Shown here piece after piece: positions 27,551 to 36,321 of a DNA stretch of 64,000 nucleotides. Under the pieces are notes generated by a model that ran no database searches, was not told where the DNA came from, and saw nothing but the letters and a program-made list of their open reading frames with translations. Location of the stretch: contig CAZJYX010000005.1 of assembly GCA_964550375.1 (NCBI GenBank), positions 93,823-157,822 of the forward strand, written 5' to 3'. Source of the DNA: JAAYXS01 sp964550375. Lineage in GTDB: Bacteria; Planctomycetota; Phycisphaerae; UBA1845; Fen-1342. Both the position numbers and the translations under genes were made by a program. Numbering within the stretch: position 1 is the first letter of the stretch; the number at the start of each line of letters is the position of its first letter.

Positions 27551-27578
27551 TTTCGGACGCCCTGGTAACCGCTATTAT
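27551..27578 (+). promoter_or_regulatory. Candidate promoter upstream of panB
   Basis: TTTCGG (27551-27556) and TATTAT (27573-27578) with a 16-bp spacer. The resulting leader to the ATG at 27688 would be about 100 nt and contains a small GGCCTG/CAGGCC hairpin. Confidence 0.35.
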
Positions 27579-27687
27579 GGGAGCTTAAGTGCCGCTGGCC
27601 TGTGACCCAGGCCACGTTATGATAGAGTCGCACGGGTTATCGACGCCGGCCCCCCCGCGGCGTGCACACACACCACTGAGTGCTTGC

Positions 27688-28539
27688 ATGGACAACGCTC
27701 CGACCGAACGCGTCACGCTCGACACCCTCCGTCACCTGAAGGCCCGCGGCCAGAAGTTCGCCATGCTGACCGCGTACGATTATCCGATGGCGGTCGCCGC
27801 TCAGGCCGCCGGCGTGCACGGGCTCCTGATCGGCGACTCAATGGGAACCGTGCTGCTCGGTCACGCTAACACACGGCAAACACCGCTGTCGCTGATGCTT
27901 ACGTTAGGTGAGGCGGTACGGCGCGGCGCGCCGCACGTTCACCTGTGGGGCGATTTACCCTTCGAGGCACTCAGCGCCGGTCCAGAAGCGGTTCTAGACG
28001 CCGCCCGGCGTTTCCGTGACGAGGCCGGCTGCGACGCGGTCAAGCTGGAGACCGCCCCCGAGGACGACCGCCTGGTCGCTGACCTGGCGCGGGCCGGCAT
28101 TGTTACCGTCGCGCATCTCGGGTTGTGCCCCCAACAGGTCGTGACCGCCGAGGGCTATCGGCCGCAGGCACGCGACGCCACCAGCATAGCGCAGCTCGTG
28201 GAAACAGCGCGTCGAATGGTGGCTGCGGGGGCGGCCATATTGCTGCTGGAAGCGGTGCCGGGCGAAGCGTCCCAGGCGGTGGTTTCGGCCGTCGAGGTGC
28301 CGGTGGTCGGCTGCGGCGCTGGGCCGGCGTGCGACGGGCACATCCTGGTGACCCAAGACCTGCTCGGTTACGGCAACGCGCACCCGCCACGCTTCGTCCC
28401 TGTGCTGGCCCGGCTGGACGAGATCATCGCGCGCGCCCTGCGGCAGTACGTTGAGGACATTGCCGGTGGTCAGTACCCGGGACCACAGCACGCCTACCGT
28501 CTGCGCTCACCGGCGGCGCGTACCGGCACGCGCACGTGA
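27688..28539 (+). CDS. panB: 3-methyl-2-oxobutanoate hydroxymethyltransferase
   Basis: A 283-residue KPHMT. Conserved parts are FAMLTAYDYPMAVAAQAAGV, LLIGDSMGTVLLGH (Mg-binding Asp), DLPFEAL, CDAVKLE, VTVAHLGLCPQQ, AAGAAILLLEAVPGE (catalytic Glu) and GCGAGPACDGHILVTQDLLG. It transfers a hydroxymethyl group from 5,10-methylene-THF to ketoisovalerate, the first committed step toward pantothenate and CoA. ATG 27688 starts just ahead of the conserved TLDTLRHLKARG; the frame is open further upstream without conservation. It is followed 21 nt later by birA, and coaD of the same CoA pathway lies 5 kb downstream. Confidence 0.95.
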   Translation: MDNAPTERVTLDTLRHLKARGQKFAMLTAYDYPMAVAAQAAGVHGLLIGDSMGTVLLGHANTRQTPLSLMLTLGEAVRRGAPHVHLWGDLPFEALSAGPEAVLDAARRFRDEAGCDAVKLETAPEDDRLVADLARAGIVTVAHLGLCPQQVVTAEGYRPQARDATSIAQLVETARRMVAAGAAILLLEAVPGEASQAVVSAVEVPVVGCGAGPACDGHILVTQDLLGYGNAHPPRFVPVLARLDEIIARALRQYVEDIAGGQYPGPQHAYRLRSPAARTGTRT

Positions 28540-28560
28540 CCAGCCCTACCCGTACCGCCC

Positions 28561-29370
28561 ATGAATGACCGACTGGCACACGCCCCCCTGACGCTCCAGA
28601 GCATCAAGCCAACTACGGCGCTGCAGCGCATCGCCACGTGCGTCCTGGTGCTAGACGAGGTGGACAGCACCAACACGGAGCTGCGGCGGCGTGCGGCCGG
28701 CCTGCCCGACGGGGCGGTCGTCGTGGCGGAGTACCAGACGCACGGCCGGGGGCGCCGCGGGCGGCACTGGCTCGCACCCCGGGGCGCGTCCGTGCTGCTC
28801 AGTGTCATGTTGAAGGAAGCGACCGGTTCGCCGGTTGCATGCCGGGCGACCATCCTTGGGGCCTTGGCCGCCTGTGAAGCCATCGAGCAGGCCAGCGTCT
28901 GCAAGCCGGCCGTCCGCTGGCCGAACGACGTGACCATCGCCGGTCGGAAGATCAGCGGCGTACTGGTCGAAACGACGCCCTGCGACGACGGGCAAGCCGT
29001 GATCATTGGCATTGGCATCAACTGTCTGCAACAGGCGGGGCATTTTCCGCCCGCGCTGGCTGATCGGGCGACGTCACTGGAAATCGAGTCGCCGGTGCCG
29101 ATTGATCGCGCGGCAGTGACCCGCGCGCTGTTGGCACGGCTGGACGGGCGCGTGGCGGAGTTGGCGCAGGACGCGGCGGCCGGACAGCGCCTGTTGAAAG
29201 ACTGGCTGGCGCGCTGCGAGGATCTCGGTACGCGCGTTACACTGCAGCACGACCGCGAGACCCTGACCGGCACCGTGGTGGATATCAGCGACGACGGCGA
29301 TCTCTTGCTGCAGCTCGACCAAGGCGGAAGGAGGTTCTTTGCCTCGTCGACGACGACCCGTCTCCCGTAA
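28561..29370 (+). CDS. birA: Biotin--[acetyl-CoA-carboxylase] ligase (no DNA-binding domain)
   Basis: A 269-residue class I-type biotin ligase. Motifs: DEVDSTNTELRRRA, VVAEYQTHGRGRRGRHWLAPRGASVLLSVML (the GRGRRGR biotinyl-AMP loop), KPAVRWPNDVTIAGRKISGVLVE, and IIGIGINC. A C-terminal SH3-like region ends RRFFASSTTTRLP. It biotinylates the carrier protein of acetyl-CoA carboxylase. The N-terminal repressor HTH of E. coli BirA is absent, so no transcriptional role is expected. Its 3' end overlaps the next gene by 32 nt. Confidence 0.94.
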   Translation: MNDRLAHAPLTLQSIKPTTALQRIATCVLVLDEVDSTNTELRRRAAGLPDGAVVVAEYQTHGRGRRGRHWLAPRGASVLLSVMLKEATGSPVACRATILGALAACEAIEQASVCKPAVRWPNDVTIAGRKISGVLVETTPCDDGQAVIIGIGINCLQQAGHFPPALADRATSLEIESPVPIDRAAVTRALLARLDGRVAELAQDAAAGQRLLKDWLARCEDLGTRVTLQHDRETLTGTVVDISDDGDLLLQLDQGGRRFFASSTTTRLP

Positions 29371-31474
29371 GCAGCACCCCGGACGCGGCGCGCCGCCCGA
29401 ACGAACGAAACCCGGGCGCGCCGAGCGGTCAGTGGTGCCGCCGCCGCACCGGCCGACCGGCGCGCGTACGTCGCCGGAGCGACAATCCTCTGCGAAGCGA
29501 TCATCGCCGCCCAGTGCGGACCATGCGCGCACTCAGCCGGCACGGGCAGGTCAGGCCGGCACGGCCCGCGACCACGTGGGAACACGCTGGGACGCGGCTG
29601 CGGCAGCCGCGCCAGACTGCCCGCAGCAGCGTTCTGCCGGCGGCGTGAGCTTGTGGCCCGTGTGCGGCACGGCGGCCCTGGCCGCGTGCGGAACGGCGGT
29701 GGGCATCGTCGCGGTCACGTGTGAAGTGGGTTGGCACGTGCGCGAGCCGGCGTATGGTCTGGCGTGTGTCGGCGGCGCCCTTGGGCTCGGGATGATCATT
29801 GGGTTGTGGCTGCCGCGCAGGCTCATCGACCGACGCATGGGTCTGCGGCCGGCGCGCCGGCAGGCGTCGCCGGAGCCAGCGGATGCTCGGGGCGATGGGG
29901 CCACACCAGAAGCCGTTGATCTCAGTTTCGCGGCCAGTCTGGCTGGTGCACTGGTGCTGGTACTCGGCGTGATATGGGTGGCGCTTGGTGTGCTCACGTT
30001 GAGGCTGGAAGATTACCGGGGGTTTCTGGCGAGCAACTTCGTCCTGCCGACCGCGGTACTGCGCGTGCTGGTGCTGGCGCCGGCGCTACTGGGACTCGGG
30101 CTGGCTGCCGCGGTCAGTGGCACGGCGCTGACGGCCATGCGTGGGTGGCTGCGGCTGCTGGCCACGCCGGCACAGCACCACGGGCTGCTGGGGGTCTTCC
30201 TGCTGTTGGGCATTCTGGCCGGAGCACTGCTGATCGGCCTGATCGCGCGGCCCGGTGGGTTGTTCCTGGCAACGTTGCTGCCGCTGTTCGTCGCCGGCGG
30301 ATTGGCCGTGTTTCCACGCGTGTCCGGTGCGGCACGCTACGAGCCGCTGGTGCTGGCCCGATCGCAGAGGCCGGAGTTCGCCCCGATCCTGGTCACGTTG
30401 GTGGCGGTAGGCGCGTGGGCGCTGGCCTGGATGGTTGCGGCGGCCGAGGCGGGCATTGACACCCGAAGCCTCGCACGGGTTCTCAGCGTGGCCGCCGGCG
30501 GTGCCTTGGCGGGCTGGTGGTTGGCTCGGCACTGGGGGCGACACGATGTGCGCGGCGCTGCCGCGCCGCTGATACTCCTGATGTGCGCCATGGTCTGGGG
30601 CTTCGCCCATCGGCTGGCCGCGCCGACGAATGCCGCCCTGCTGCGGGTGGGCGTGGCGGCGGCCTGCGGCGCGGCGTGCGTGTTGCTGGCCGCAGGGCGG
30701 GTCGTGCGGTCGCAAGGCAGCGTGCAACGGGCCTTCGCGCTGCAGACTGGACTGGTGTCGGGCGGCGCGGGCCTGACCCTGGCGGTCGGTTCCGTCTTGG
30801 TGTCTGCCGCCGGTCCGGGGGCGCTCGTGGCAGTCGCGACTCTGCTCGTGACCAGCGCCGCCGGTGTCGTGCTGGTGCTGGATGTGGGGTTGAGCGCGCG
30901 CACACGCGTGGCGGGATTGTCCGGCCTGCTGCTATGGCTGGTTATTCTGCTGCTTCTTGGCAGCTTTGACCTGGGCCGGACCGATCAGCAGCCGCCTATG
31001 GCGACCCGCCCAGCGGGCCCCGCCGTGACCGCCGCCCGGAGCCTGTACGAGCATGAGCAGCACGTCCGGCTGGACACGACTGGAACGGGTTGGTGGGCGG
31101 CCGGGGATTTCGACCTGGCCACCCGGCGCCACGCAGTAATCGTCTTGGACGTGGCGCCGGACTCGGATGGGGCCGCGCCGCCCAGTCTCACCGCCCTGAG
31201 CCAACTCTTGCGACGCTGCGATACTGCACTGGCGCGCGGCGGGCACATTGTGATTGAGACCTCCGGCCCGGAGACGATGTCCGGCGTCGTTGCGGCGGCG
31301 CGCCGCGCGTTTGTGCCACCCTGGCCGGCGCACGTGCTGCGCGTGACGAGCGCGGCGGACGCTGGCGAATTCCTGCTGCTCGGGCCGAATGTGCCGGACT
31401 GGGTTCGGCGGCACGCCTGGGCCGCTGACGTGCATGCGACGCTCCGGCCGGCAACAGCATCTGAGGAGCGCTGA
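29339..31474 (+). CDS. Polytopic membrane protein with basic N-terminal tail and soluble C-terminal domain, unknown function
   Basis: A 711-residue protein starting at TTG, supported by AAGGAGG 6 nt upstream, inside the end of birA. Residues 1-~100 are basic, Pro/Arg-rich and probably disordered. Residues ~105-540 contain about a dozen hydrophobic helices (CGTAALAACGTAVGIVAVTC, LGLGMIIGLWLP, ALVLVLGVIWVALGVLTL and others). The last ~150 residues are soluble (AVIVLDVAPDSDGAAPPSLTALSQLLRRCDTALARGGHIVIET). They vaguely recall the Rossmann part of fused transporter/spermidine-synthase-like proteins of planctomycetes, though no intact cofactor motif is seen. The overlap suggests translational coupling to birA. 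Confidence 0.7.
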   Translation: MPRRRRPVSRKQHPGRGAPPERTKPGRAERSVVPPPHRPTGARTSPERQSSAKRSSPPSADHARTQPARAGQAGTARDHVGTRWDAAAAAAPDCPQQRSAGGVSLWPVCGTAALAACGTAVGIVAVTCEVGWHVREPAYGLACVGGALGLGMIIGLWLPRRLIDRRMGLRPARRQASPEPADARGDGATPEAVDLSFAASLAGALVLVLGVIWVALGVLTLRLEDYRGFLASNFVLPTAVLRVLVLAPALLGLGLAAAVSGTALTAMRGWLRLLATPAQHHGLLGVFLLLGILAGALLIGLIARPGGLFLATLLPLFVAGGLAVFPRVSGAARYEPLVLARSQRPEFAPILVTLVAVGAWALAWMVAAAEAGIDTRSLARVLSVAAGGALAGWWLARHWGRHDVRGAAAPLILLMCAMVWGFAHRLAAPTNAALLRVGVAAACGAACVLLAAGRVVRSQGSVQRAFALQTGLVSGGAGLTLAVGSVLVSAAGPGALVAVATLLVTSAAGVVLVLDVGLSARTRVAGLSGLLLWLVILLLLGSFDLGRTDQQPPMATRPAGPAVTAARSLYEHEQHVRLDTTGTGWWAAGDFDLATRRHAVIVLDVAPDSDGAAPPSLTALSQLLRRCDTALARGGHIVIETSGPETMSGVVAAARRAFVPPWPAHVLRVTSAADAGEFLLLGPNVPDWVRRHAWAADVHATLRPATASEER

Positions 31475-31571
31475 AGGCTAGCGCAGGCGCTGGTTGCGAC
31501 GTGGTATTCGCGTTAGGCTAACCGGCAGAGTCCGCACTCATGTTCGCACGGCAAAGGAAGAAAGGGCGCTG

Positions 31572-32477
31572 ATGTCGCTGCTCGTGACCGGTTCGATCGG
31601 ATACGACACGCTGGAGACGCCGCATGGGCGCGTCGCGGACGTCATTGGCGGCTCGGCCGTGTACTTTGCGCTGGCCGCCGCCCATTACAGCCCGGTGCGC
31701 GTGGTCGCGACGGTCGGGGACGACTTCGATTTCGACCTGCTGGAGCCGCTGCGCGACAAGCCCATCGATCTGGGCGGCATCGAGGTGCGCGCCGGAAGCC
31801 GGACGTTCCGCTGGCACGGCAAATACGTCGGTGCCATGAACGAGGCCGAGACAGTGGCCGTCCAGTTGAACGTGCTGGCGGAGCGCGGCGCGGCGATTCC
31901 GCCGGCCCTCGCCGACAGCCGTTTCGTCTTTCTGGCCAACACGCACCCGACACTGCAGCGCGAGTTCGCCGACCAGTTGCCGCGGGCCGAACTGGTCGTC
32001 TGTGACACGATGAACCTGTGGATCGAGCACGAACCGGCCGAGTTGCGCAAGACGCTGGCGCGCGTGCACGGGCTGGTGCTCAACGAAGGGGAGGCGCGCC
32101 TCTTGACGGACAAGACCAACCTGGTTTCAGCCGGGCGTGACATTCTCAAGCTGGGGCCGCGCTTCGTCATCATCAAGAAGGGGGAGTACGGCAGCCTGCT
32201 GGTGACGCCGGACGAGCTGGCCGGCATTCCGGCGTACCCGACCGAGCAGGTCATCGACCCGACTGGCTGCGGCGACAGCTTCGCCGGCGCGCTGATGGGC
32301 TACCTGGCGACGCAAGCGTGGGTTGATGGACGTGCCTTGCGGGCCGCCATGGCGCGCGGCTCGGTTGTTGGCTCGTTCGTGCTGGAGTCGTTCTCGATCG
32401 CCGCGGCGGCCCGCACGACGGCCGCGGATGTCGAAGCACGGCTGGCAGAGCTCAAGGCGCTGGCGCAGTTCGACTAG
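31572..32477 (+). CDS. PfkB family carbohydrate/nucleoside kinase
   Basis: A 301-residue ribokinase-fold enzyme: N-terminal VTGSIGYDTLETPHG with GGSAVYFALAAAHY, and the C-terminal PfkB signature DPTGCGDSFAGALMGYL, which contains the catalytic Asp and anion hole. The PfkB lid strands are also visible. The substrate is not clear; such kinases often act on adenosine, sugars or sugar phosphates. ATG 31572 follows a GGAAGAAAGG stretch. It opens a closely spaced set with thpR, coaD and two envelope genes. Confidence 0.9.
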   Translation: MSLLVTGSIGYDTLETPHGRVADVIGGSAVYFALAAAHYSPVRVVATVGDDFDFDLLEPLRDKPIDLGGIEVRAGSRTFRWHGKYVGAMNEAETVAVQLNVLAERGAAIPPALADSRFVFLANTHPTLQREFADQLPRAELVVCDTMNLWIEHEPAELRKTLARVHGLVLNEGEARLLTDKTNLVSAGRDILKLGPRFVIIKKGEYGSLLVTPDELAGIPAYPTEQVIDPTGCGDSFAGALMGYLATQAWVDGRALRAAMARGSVVGSFVLESFSIAAAARTTAADVEARLAELKALAQFD

Positions 32478-32509
32478 CGGCGGGCCGGCGCGGCCGCGGA
32501 GGAGGCGCT

Positions 32510-33073
32510 ATGCGAGGTTTCGTGGCGGTGGAGTTGTCGCCGGAGTTGCGCCGACCGCTGGTCGGGCTGCTGCGGAAGCTGCCGCGCACGCGCGAGGTGC
32601 GCTGGTGCACGGACAACCAGTTGCACGTAACGCTGAAGTTCCTGGGAGAGGTCAGCACGGCGCAAATCCCGCGCGTCTGTGCGGCCATGCAGGCGACCGC
32701 GGCCGAGGTTTCGCCCTTCCCGATCCAACTGGGCGGCCTCGGCTGCTTCCCGTCGGCCCGCAGTCCGCGGGTGCTGTGGTGCGGGATCACCGATGCGCAG
32801 GGCGGCTGCGCCCGCTGGGTGGCGGCGGCGGATCCGTTGTTGGCGGAACTGGGCTTCGCGCCGGAGCAGCGCGCCTTCACGCCGCACATTACGCTGGGGC
32901 GGAGCAAGTCGCGCGCGGGCGGCGAGGTGATGCAGGAAGTGCTGGAGGACGCCGGCCCTTTGCCGAGCGTGGAGATGCAGGTTGATAAGGTGGTGCTGTT
33001 TGAGAGTCGCCTACTGCCCGGCGGTGCCCAGTACACGCCGGTGGCGACGGCCCAATTGGGAGTGGGGGCGTGA
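32510..33073 (+). CDS. thpR: RNA 2',3'-cyclic phosphodiesterase (2H family)
   Basis: A 187-residue protein with both 2H-phosphoesterase motifs: HVTLKFLGEV (~40) and HITLGRSKS (~125), in the fold order of LigT/ThpR. The N-terminus RGFVAVELSPELR is typical of the family. ThpR opens 2',3'-cyclic phosphate ends and can ligate tRNA halves in vitro; the cellular role is unsettled. GGAGGAGG precedes the ATG. It starts 32 nt after the PfkB kinase. Confidence 0.92.
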   Translation: MRGFVAVELSPELRRPLVGLLRKLPRTREVRWCTDNQLHVTLKFLGEVSTAQIPRVCAAMQATAAEVSPFPIQLGGLGCFPSARSPRVLWCGITDAQGGCARWVAAADPLLAELGFAPEQRAFTPHITLGRSKSRAGGEVMQEVLEDAGPLPSVEMQVDKVVLFESRLLPGGAQYTPVATAQLGVGA

Positions 33074-33189
33074 GGTGGCGGCGCTGACTTGCGGGGCGTT
33101 ACGGCTGCTGGCTAGCATACTGAACGCTGGGCAGCCGACCGGTTGCCCGCCTCACGGACCGTAACTGGACACTTGTGGAACGACAGCAT

Positions 33190-33723
33190 ATGGCAGAAAA
33201 GGCACGAGGCATTACGGCCGTCTACGCCGGCTCGTTCGATCCGGTCACGCTGGGACACCTGGACGTGATCACCCGAGCGGCTCGGCTTTTCAACAACCTG
33301 GTGGTGGGGGTGGGGCGGAATCCTGACAAGCGTGAGCTGTTCACGCAAAGTGAGCGGCTGGCCATGCTGCAGCCGCACCTGGACAAGACCACCAACGTGC
33401 GGGCGGCCGCCTACGTCGGCCTGACCACGGATTTCGTCAAGCACGTGGGCGGGCATGTGCTCGTGCGCGGGATCCGGGATTTCACGGATCTGAGCTTTGA
33501 GCTGCTGCAGGCGAACGTCAACCGCACGATCGGCGAAGTCGAGACGGTCTTCCTGCTGACCAGCGATCAGCACGTGCTTACGTCCAGCACCTACATCAAG
33601 CAGGTGTATGAGATGAGCGGCGGCGATCACTCGCGGCTGGAGCGGCTGGTACCCGCCAATGTGATGGAATACCTGGATCGCCGGCTTGGCCACGGCCGCG
33701 GCACGGAGGCGGCGGAGGAGTAG
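33190..33723 (+). CDS. coaD: Phosphopantetheine adenylyltransferase
   Basis: A ~177-residue enzyme with the nucleotidyltransferase (T/H)xGH motif in AVYAGSFDPVTLGHLDVITRAARLF, then VGVGRNPDKRELFT, LVRGIRDFTDLSFELLQANVN and the ATP-site region STYIKQVYEMSG. It converts 4'-phosphopantetheine and ATP to dephospho-CoA. The start is either ATG 33190 or GTG 33175; ATG is preferred because it sits closer to the conserved GITAVYAGSFDP. It is followed 3 nt later by an exported protein gene, so they are co-transcribed. Confidence 0.96.
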   Translation: MAEKARGITAVYAGSFDPVTLGHLDVITRAARLFNNLVVGVGRNPDKRELFTQSERLAMLQPHLDKTTNVRAAAYVGLTTDFVKHVGGHVLVRGIRDFTDLSFELLQANVNRTIGEVETVFLLTSDQHVLTSSTYIKQVYEMSGGDHSRLERLVPANVMEYLDRRLGHGRGTEAAEE

Positions 33724-33726
33724 CAC

Positions 33727-34854
33727 ATGGGGACGGTTCGGCCACGGCGGCCCGGCGGCGTGGGACGGCTGGCGCTAAGCGCGCTGCTGCTGGCGGCATT
33801 ACCGTCGTTCGCGCCGGCTGAGGAGCAATCGCCCTTGGCCCCGCTGCTGGACCGCATCCGCACGGGCAGCGTTGACCAGGCCGCTGAAGCGACCGACGAG
33901 TTGGTCGGGCGCGTGGTCGCCACGCTGACAGAGGCCCTGGACGCCATTAGCGGGCGCCCGCCGGCCGAGCAGGAACGGCTAAGCCGGATGCTGGCCCGCA
34001 CGACGGCCATCCTCCGGCTGCGGCTGTTTCGCGCCGGGTTATCGCCGGCCGACCGGACCCTGCTCGATGACTGGGCAGCGCGTGACCGCGAGTTGCTCGA
34101 GCTGCTGTTTGACGACGATCCCGACCAACGGCTCGCGGCCCTGTACCAGATTCCGCTGGAGCCGGGCACGGCGGCCGGCGTGCTGGCGACGGGGCGCGTG
34201 GCTGATTGGGACGACACCGTGGTCGAGTCCGCCCTGGAAATCGCGGCGCGACTGCAGGACGAAGCGGTCGCCCGCGGCTTGACGCGGTACGTGACGCAGG
34301 CCGTGGCCGTCGTGCAATCCGGCCGGTTAAGCCCTGCCGAGCAGGCGTATGTCATAGTGCTGATGGAGCGGGTGCAGCGCTGCATCGCCATATTGAGCGC
34401 GGCGGGCGCGCGCGACAGCGTGGCGACGATCATGGATGCGATTCGCTGTTTCTCCCGGCCGCCCTATCGGCGCCTCTTCTCCCTGCCGGATGCGTTTGCC
34501 GCGCTGGGGCGGCTCGGCGACGAGCAGGCGGTGCCGCTGCTGCTGGAGTATCTGGACGACCGCGAGTTGCGCGCGGTCCACAACATCGACGTGGAGACAG
34601 CAGTCTATCTGACGGTGGGCGATGCCGCCCTGCTGGCGCTGGTGCAGATCTACGGCTTGGCGCCGGAGGCACTGGGCTTCCGCGTGGGGTTGACCCCTAA
34701 AGCCGTCACGGGCTTCGTTGACCAACGCGCCCGCGAGACGGCGCGGCAGACGTTCCGCGCCTGGCACACCGAGAATGGCGAGAAGCCGCCCGACCAACGC
34801 AAGCCGCTGGTCGCGCCGCCGCGCGACGGGCCGGGGGAGTCCCACAGGCCGTGA
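33727..34854 (+). CDS. Exported helical-repeat (HEAT-like) protein, unknown function
   Basis: A 375-residue protein with a signal peptide (GRLALSALLLAALPSFAPA). The rest is almost entirely helical with HEAT-like segments such as LFDDDPDQRLAALYQI and AFAALGRLGDEQAVPLLLEYLDDRELRAV. The C-terminus is Pro/Arg-rich. No family was recognised with confidence. It sits between coaD (3-nt gap) and a metallophosphatase whose GTG overlaps its stop (GTGA), indicating coupled translation of an envelope pair. Confidence 0.75.
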   Translation: MGTVRPRRPGGVGRLALSALLLAALPSFAPAEEQSPLAPLLDRIRTGSVDQAAEATDELVGRVVATLTEALDAISGRPPAEQERLSRMLARTTAILRLRLFRAGLSPADRTLLDDWAARDRELLELLFDDDPDQRLAALYQIPLEPGTAAGVLATGRVADWDDTVVESALEIAARLQDEAVARGLTRYVTQAVAVVQSGRLSPAEQAYVIVLMERVQRCIAILSAAGARDSVATIMDAIRCFSRPPYRRLFSLPDAFAALGRLGDEQAVPLLLEYLDDRELRAVHNIDVETAVYLTVGDAALLALVQIYGLAPEALGFRVGLTPKAVTGFVDQRARETARQTFRAWHTENGEKPPDQRKPLVAPPRDGPGESHRP

Positions 34855-36113
34855 GCAGTCCCACGACCAGGCTTAATACGCCGCCGGCCTGGCTGGCGGG
34901 GCTGGCGTTCATCCTGCTGGCGACGGCCCTGTACGTTCTGTCGCCCTGGCTGCTGCCGGTACGGATCATCGAGGGGCCGATGGTGCAGATGGCGGCACAG
35001 GACGGCGCCACCCTGATCTGGTACACGACACAGCCCTTGGAAGACGGCGCGTGCCGCGTGACGATTGCTACGGTCGCAGGCGAGCGAACTCTTCCGGCAG
35101 AAAGCGTCGGGCGCCGCCAGCGCGTCCGCATCGACGGCTTGGCGCCCGGTCAGGCCTATCCGTATCGCATCCACACCGGCCGCCGGACACTGGCCGAGGC
35201 CACACTGCGGACCAACAAAACGGCCGACCAGCCCTTCTCGTTCCTGGTCTTCGGCGACAGCGGCAGCGCCTCGCGATTACAGTACCTGCTGGCGGCGCAG
35301 ATGCATAAACCGCGCCTGCAGCCGGATTTCATCCTGCACGTCGGAGACCTGGTCTACGGCGGCGGCACGCGGCAGCAGTATAAGGACCGCCTTTTCGTGC
35401 CGTATCGGCACCTTCTGGCGGAAATGGGCTTCTGGCCGACCTGCGGCAACCACGAGCTGGTGGGGCCGGACGAGCGGCCGCCGTACCTGGACGTGTTTGA
35501 GTTGCCGGAGAACGGTCCGCCGGGCCGACCGGTCGGGCGCGAATACTGGTTCGGCTACGGCGCGGCGCGCTTCGCCGTCGTTGACAGCAACAAGTACAGC
35601 GACGAAGCGACGCTCCGTGAGCAGGTCGCGCCGTGGCTCCGTGAAGTGCTGGGCGGCAGCGCCGCGACCTGGAAGTTCGTGTCGCTGCATCACCCGCCTT
35701 ACACGGCCGGTACGCGACACGCGCCTGATGAGCGCGTGCAGCGGGCGCTGGTGCCCGTGTTCGAAGAAGTGGGCGTGGACATCGTTTTCGCGGGTCACAA
35801 TCATCTCTACGAGCGGACGCTACCGCTGCGAGATGGGCAGGTGACGACGCCGGACGACGGTGTCGTGTACGTAGTGACCGGGGCGGGTGGGGCACGGCTG
35901 TACGAACTGCCGCCGGCAAGCGCGCGTCCGCCGAACCATGCAGCCGGGGAAGACGGACGCCACAGCTTCACGCACGTGCGAATCGACGGCCGGCGGTTGC
36001 GTCTGGAGCAGATCGACATCGACGGGGCGATAATCGATGAATGGACCCGGATCAAGCCGGCGGCGACGCAGCTACCCGACGATCGGCCCACGCAATCCGA
36101 CGAAGAGCCCTGA
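34851..36113 (+). CDS. Membrane-anchored metallophosphoesterase, purple acid phosphatase-like
   Basis: A 420-residue protein starting GTG with a GTGA overlap to the previous gene. An N-terminal transmembrane anchor (WLAGLAFILLATALYVLSPWLL) is followed by a Fn3-like domain (~45-115). The calcineurin-fold phosphatase has metal motifs FLVFGDSG, DFILHVGDLVYGG, TCGNHEL, VSLHHPPY and FAGHNHLYERT. The GHNHLYER form is typical of purple acid phosphatases. It is probably a periplasmic phosphomonoesterase. The pairing with the HEAT-like exported protein suggests a joint envelope function, which is inference. Confidence 0.88.
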   Translation: MSSPTTRLNTPPAWLAGLAFILLATALYVLSPWLLPVRIIEGPMVQMAAQDGATLIWYTTQPLEDGACRVTIATVAGERTLPAESVGRRQRVRIDGLAPGQAYPYRIHTGRRTLAEATLRTNKTADQPFSFLVFGDSGSASRLQYLLAAQMHKPRLQPDFILHVGDLVYGGGTRQQYKDRLFVPYRHLLAEMGFWPTCGNHELVGPDERPPYLDVFELPENGPPGRPVGREYWFGYGAARFAVVDSNKYSDEATLREQVAPWLREVLGGSAATWKFVSLHHPPYTAGTRHAPDERVQRALVPVFEEVGVDIVFAGHNHLYERTLPLRDGQVTTPDDGVVYVVTGAGGARLYELPPASARPPNHAAGEDGRHSFTHVRIDGRRLRLEQIDIDGAIIDEWTRIKPAATQLPDDRPTQSDEEP

Positions 36114-36321
36114 CGTGTGCGGTCGGAAGGGGCACTGAAGGCGGGGTAGTCCTCGCCGAAAGCCAGGTGCGCTGGCCGCTCCGCGGGGGGGCAGTTCCGC
36201 GCGAAGAAATCGCCGCACCAGCGGACGCCGGATGCCAAGCACCGGGATCCGCCAGTGCGGCGAATCGCAAACATCATACCGGCGGGTGGCCGCACAGTTC
36301 CGGCCAGCCCGCAGAATCGGC

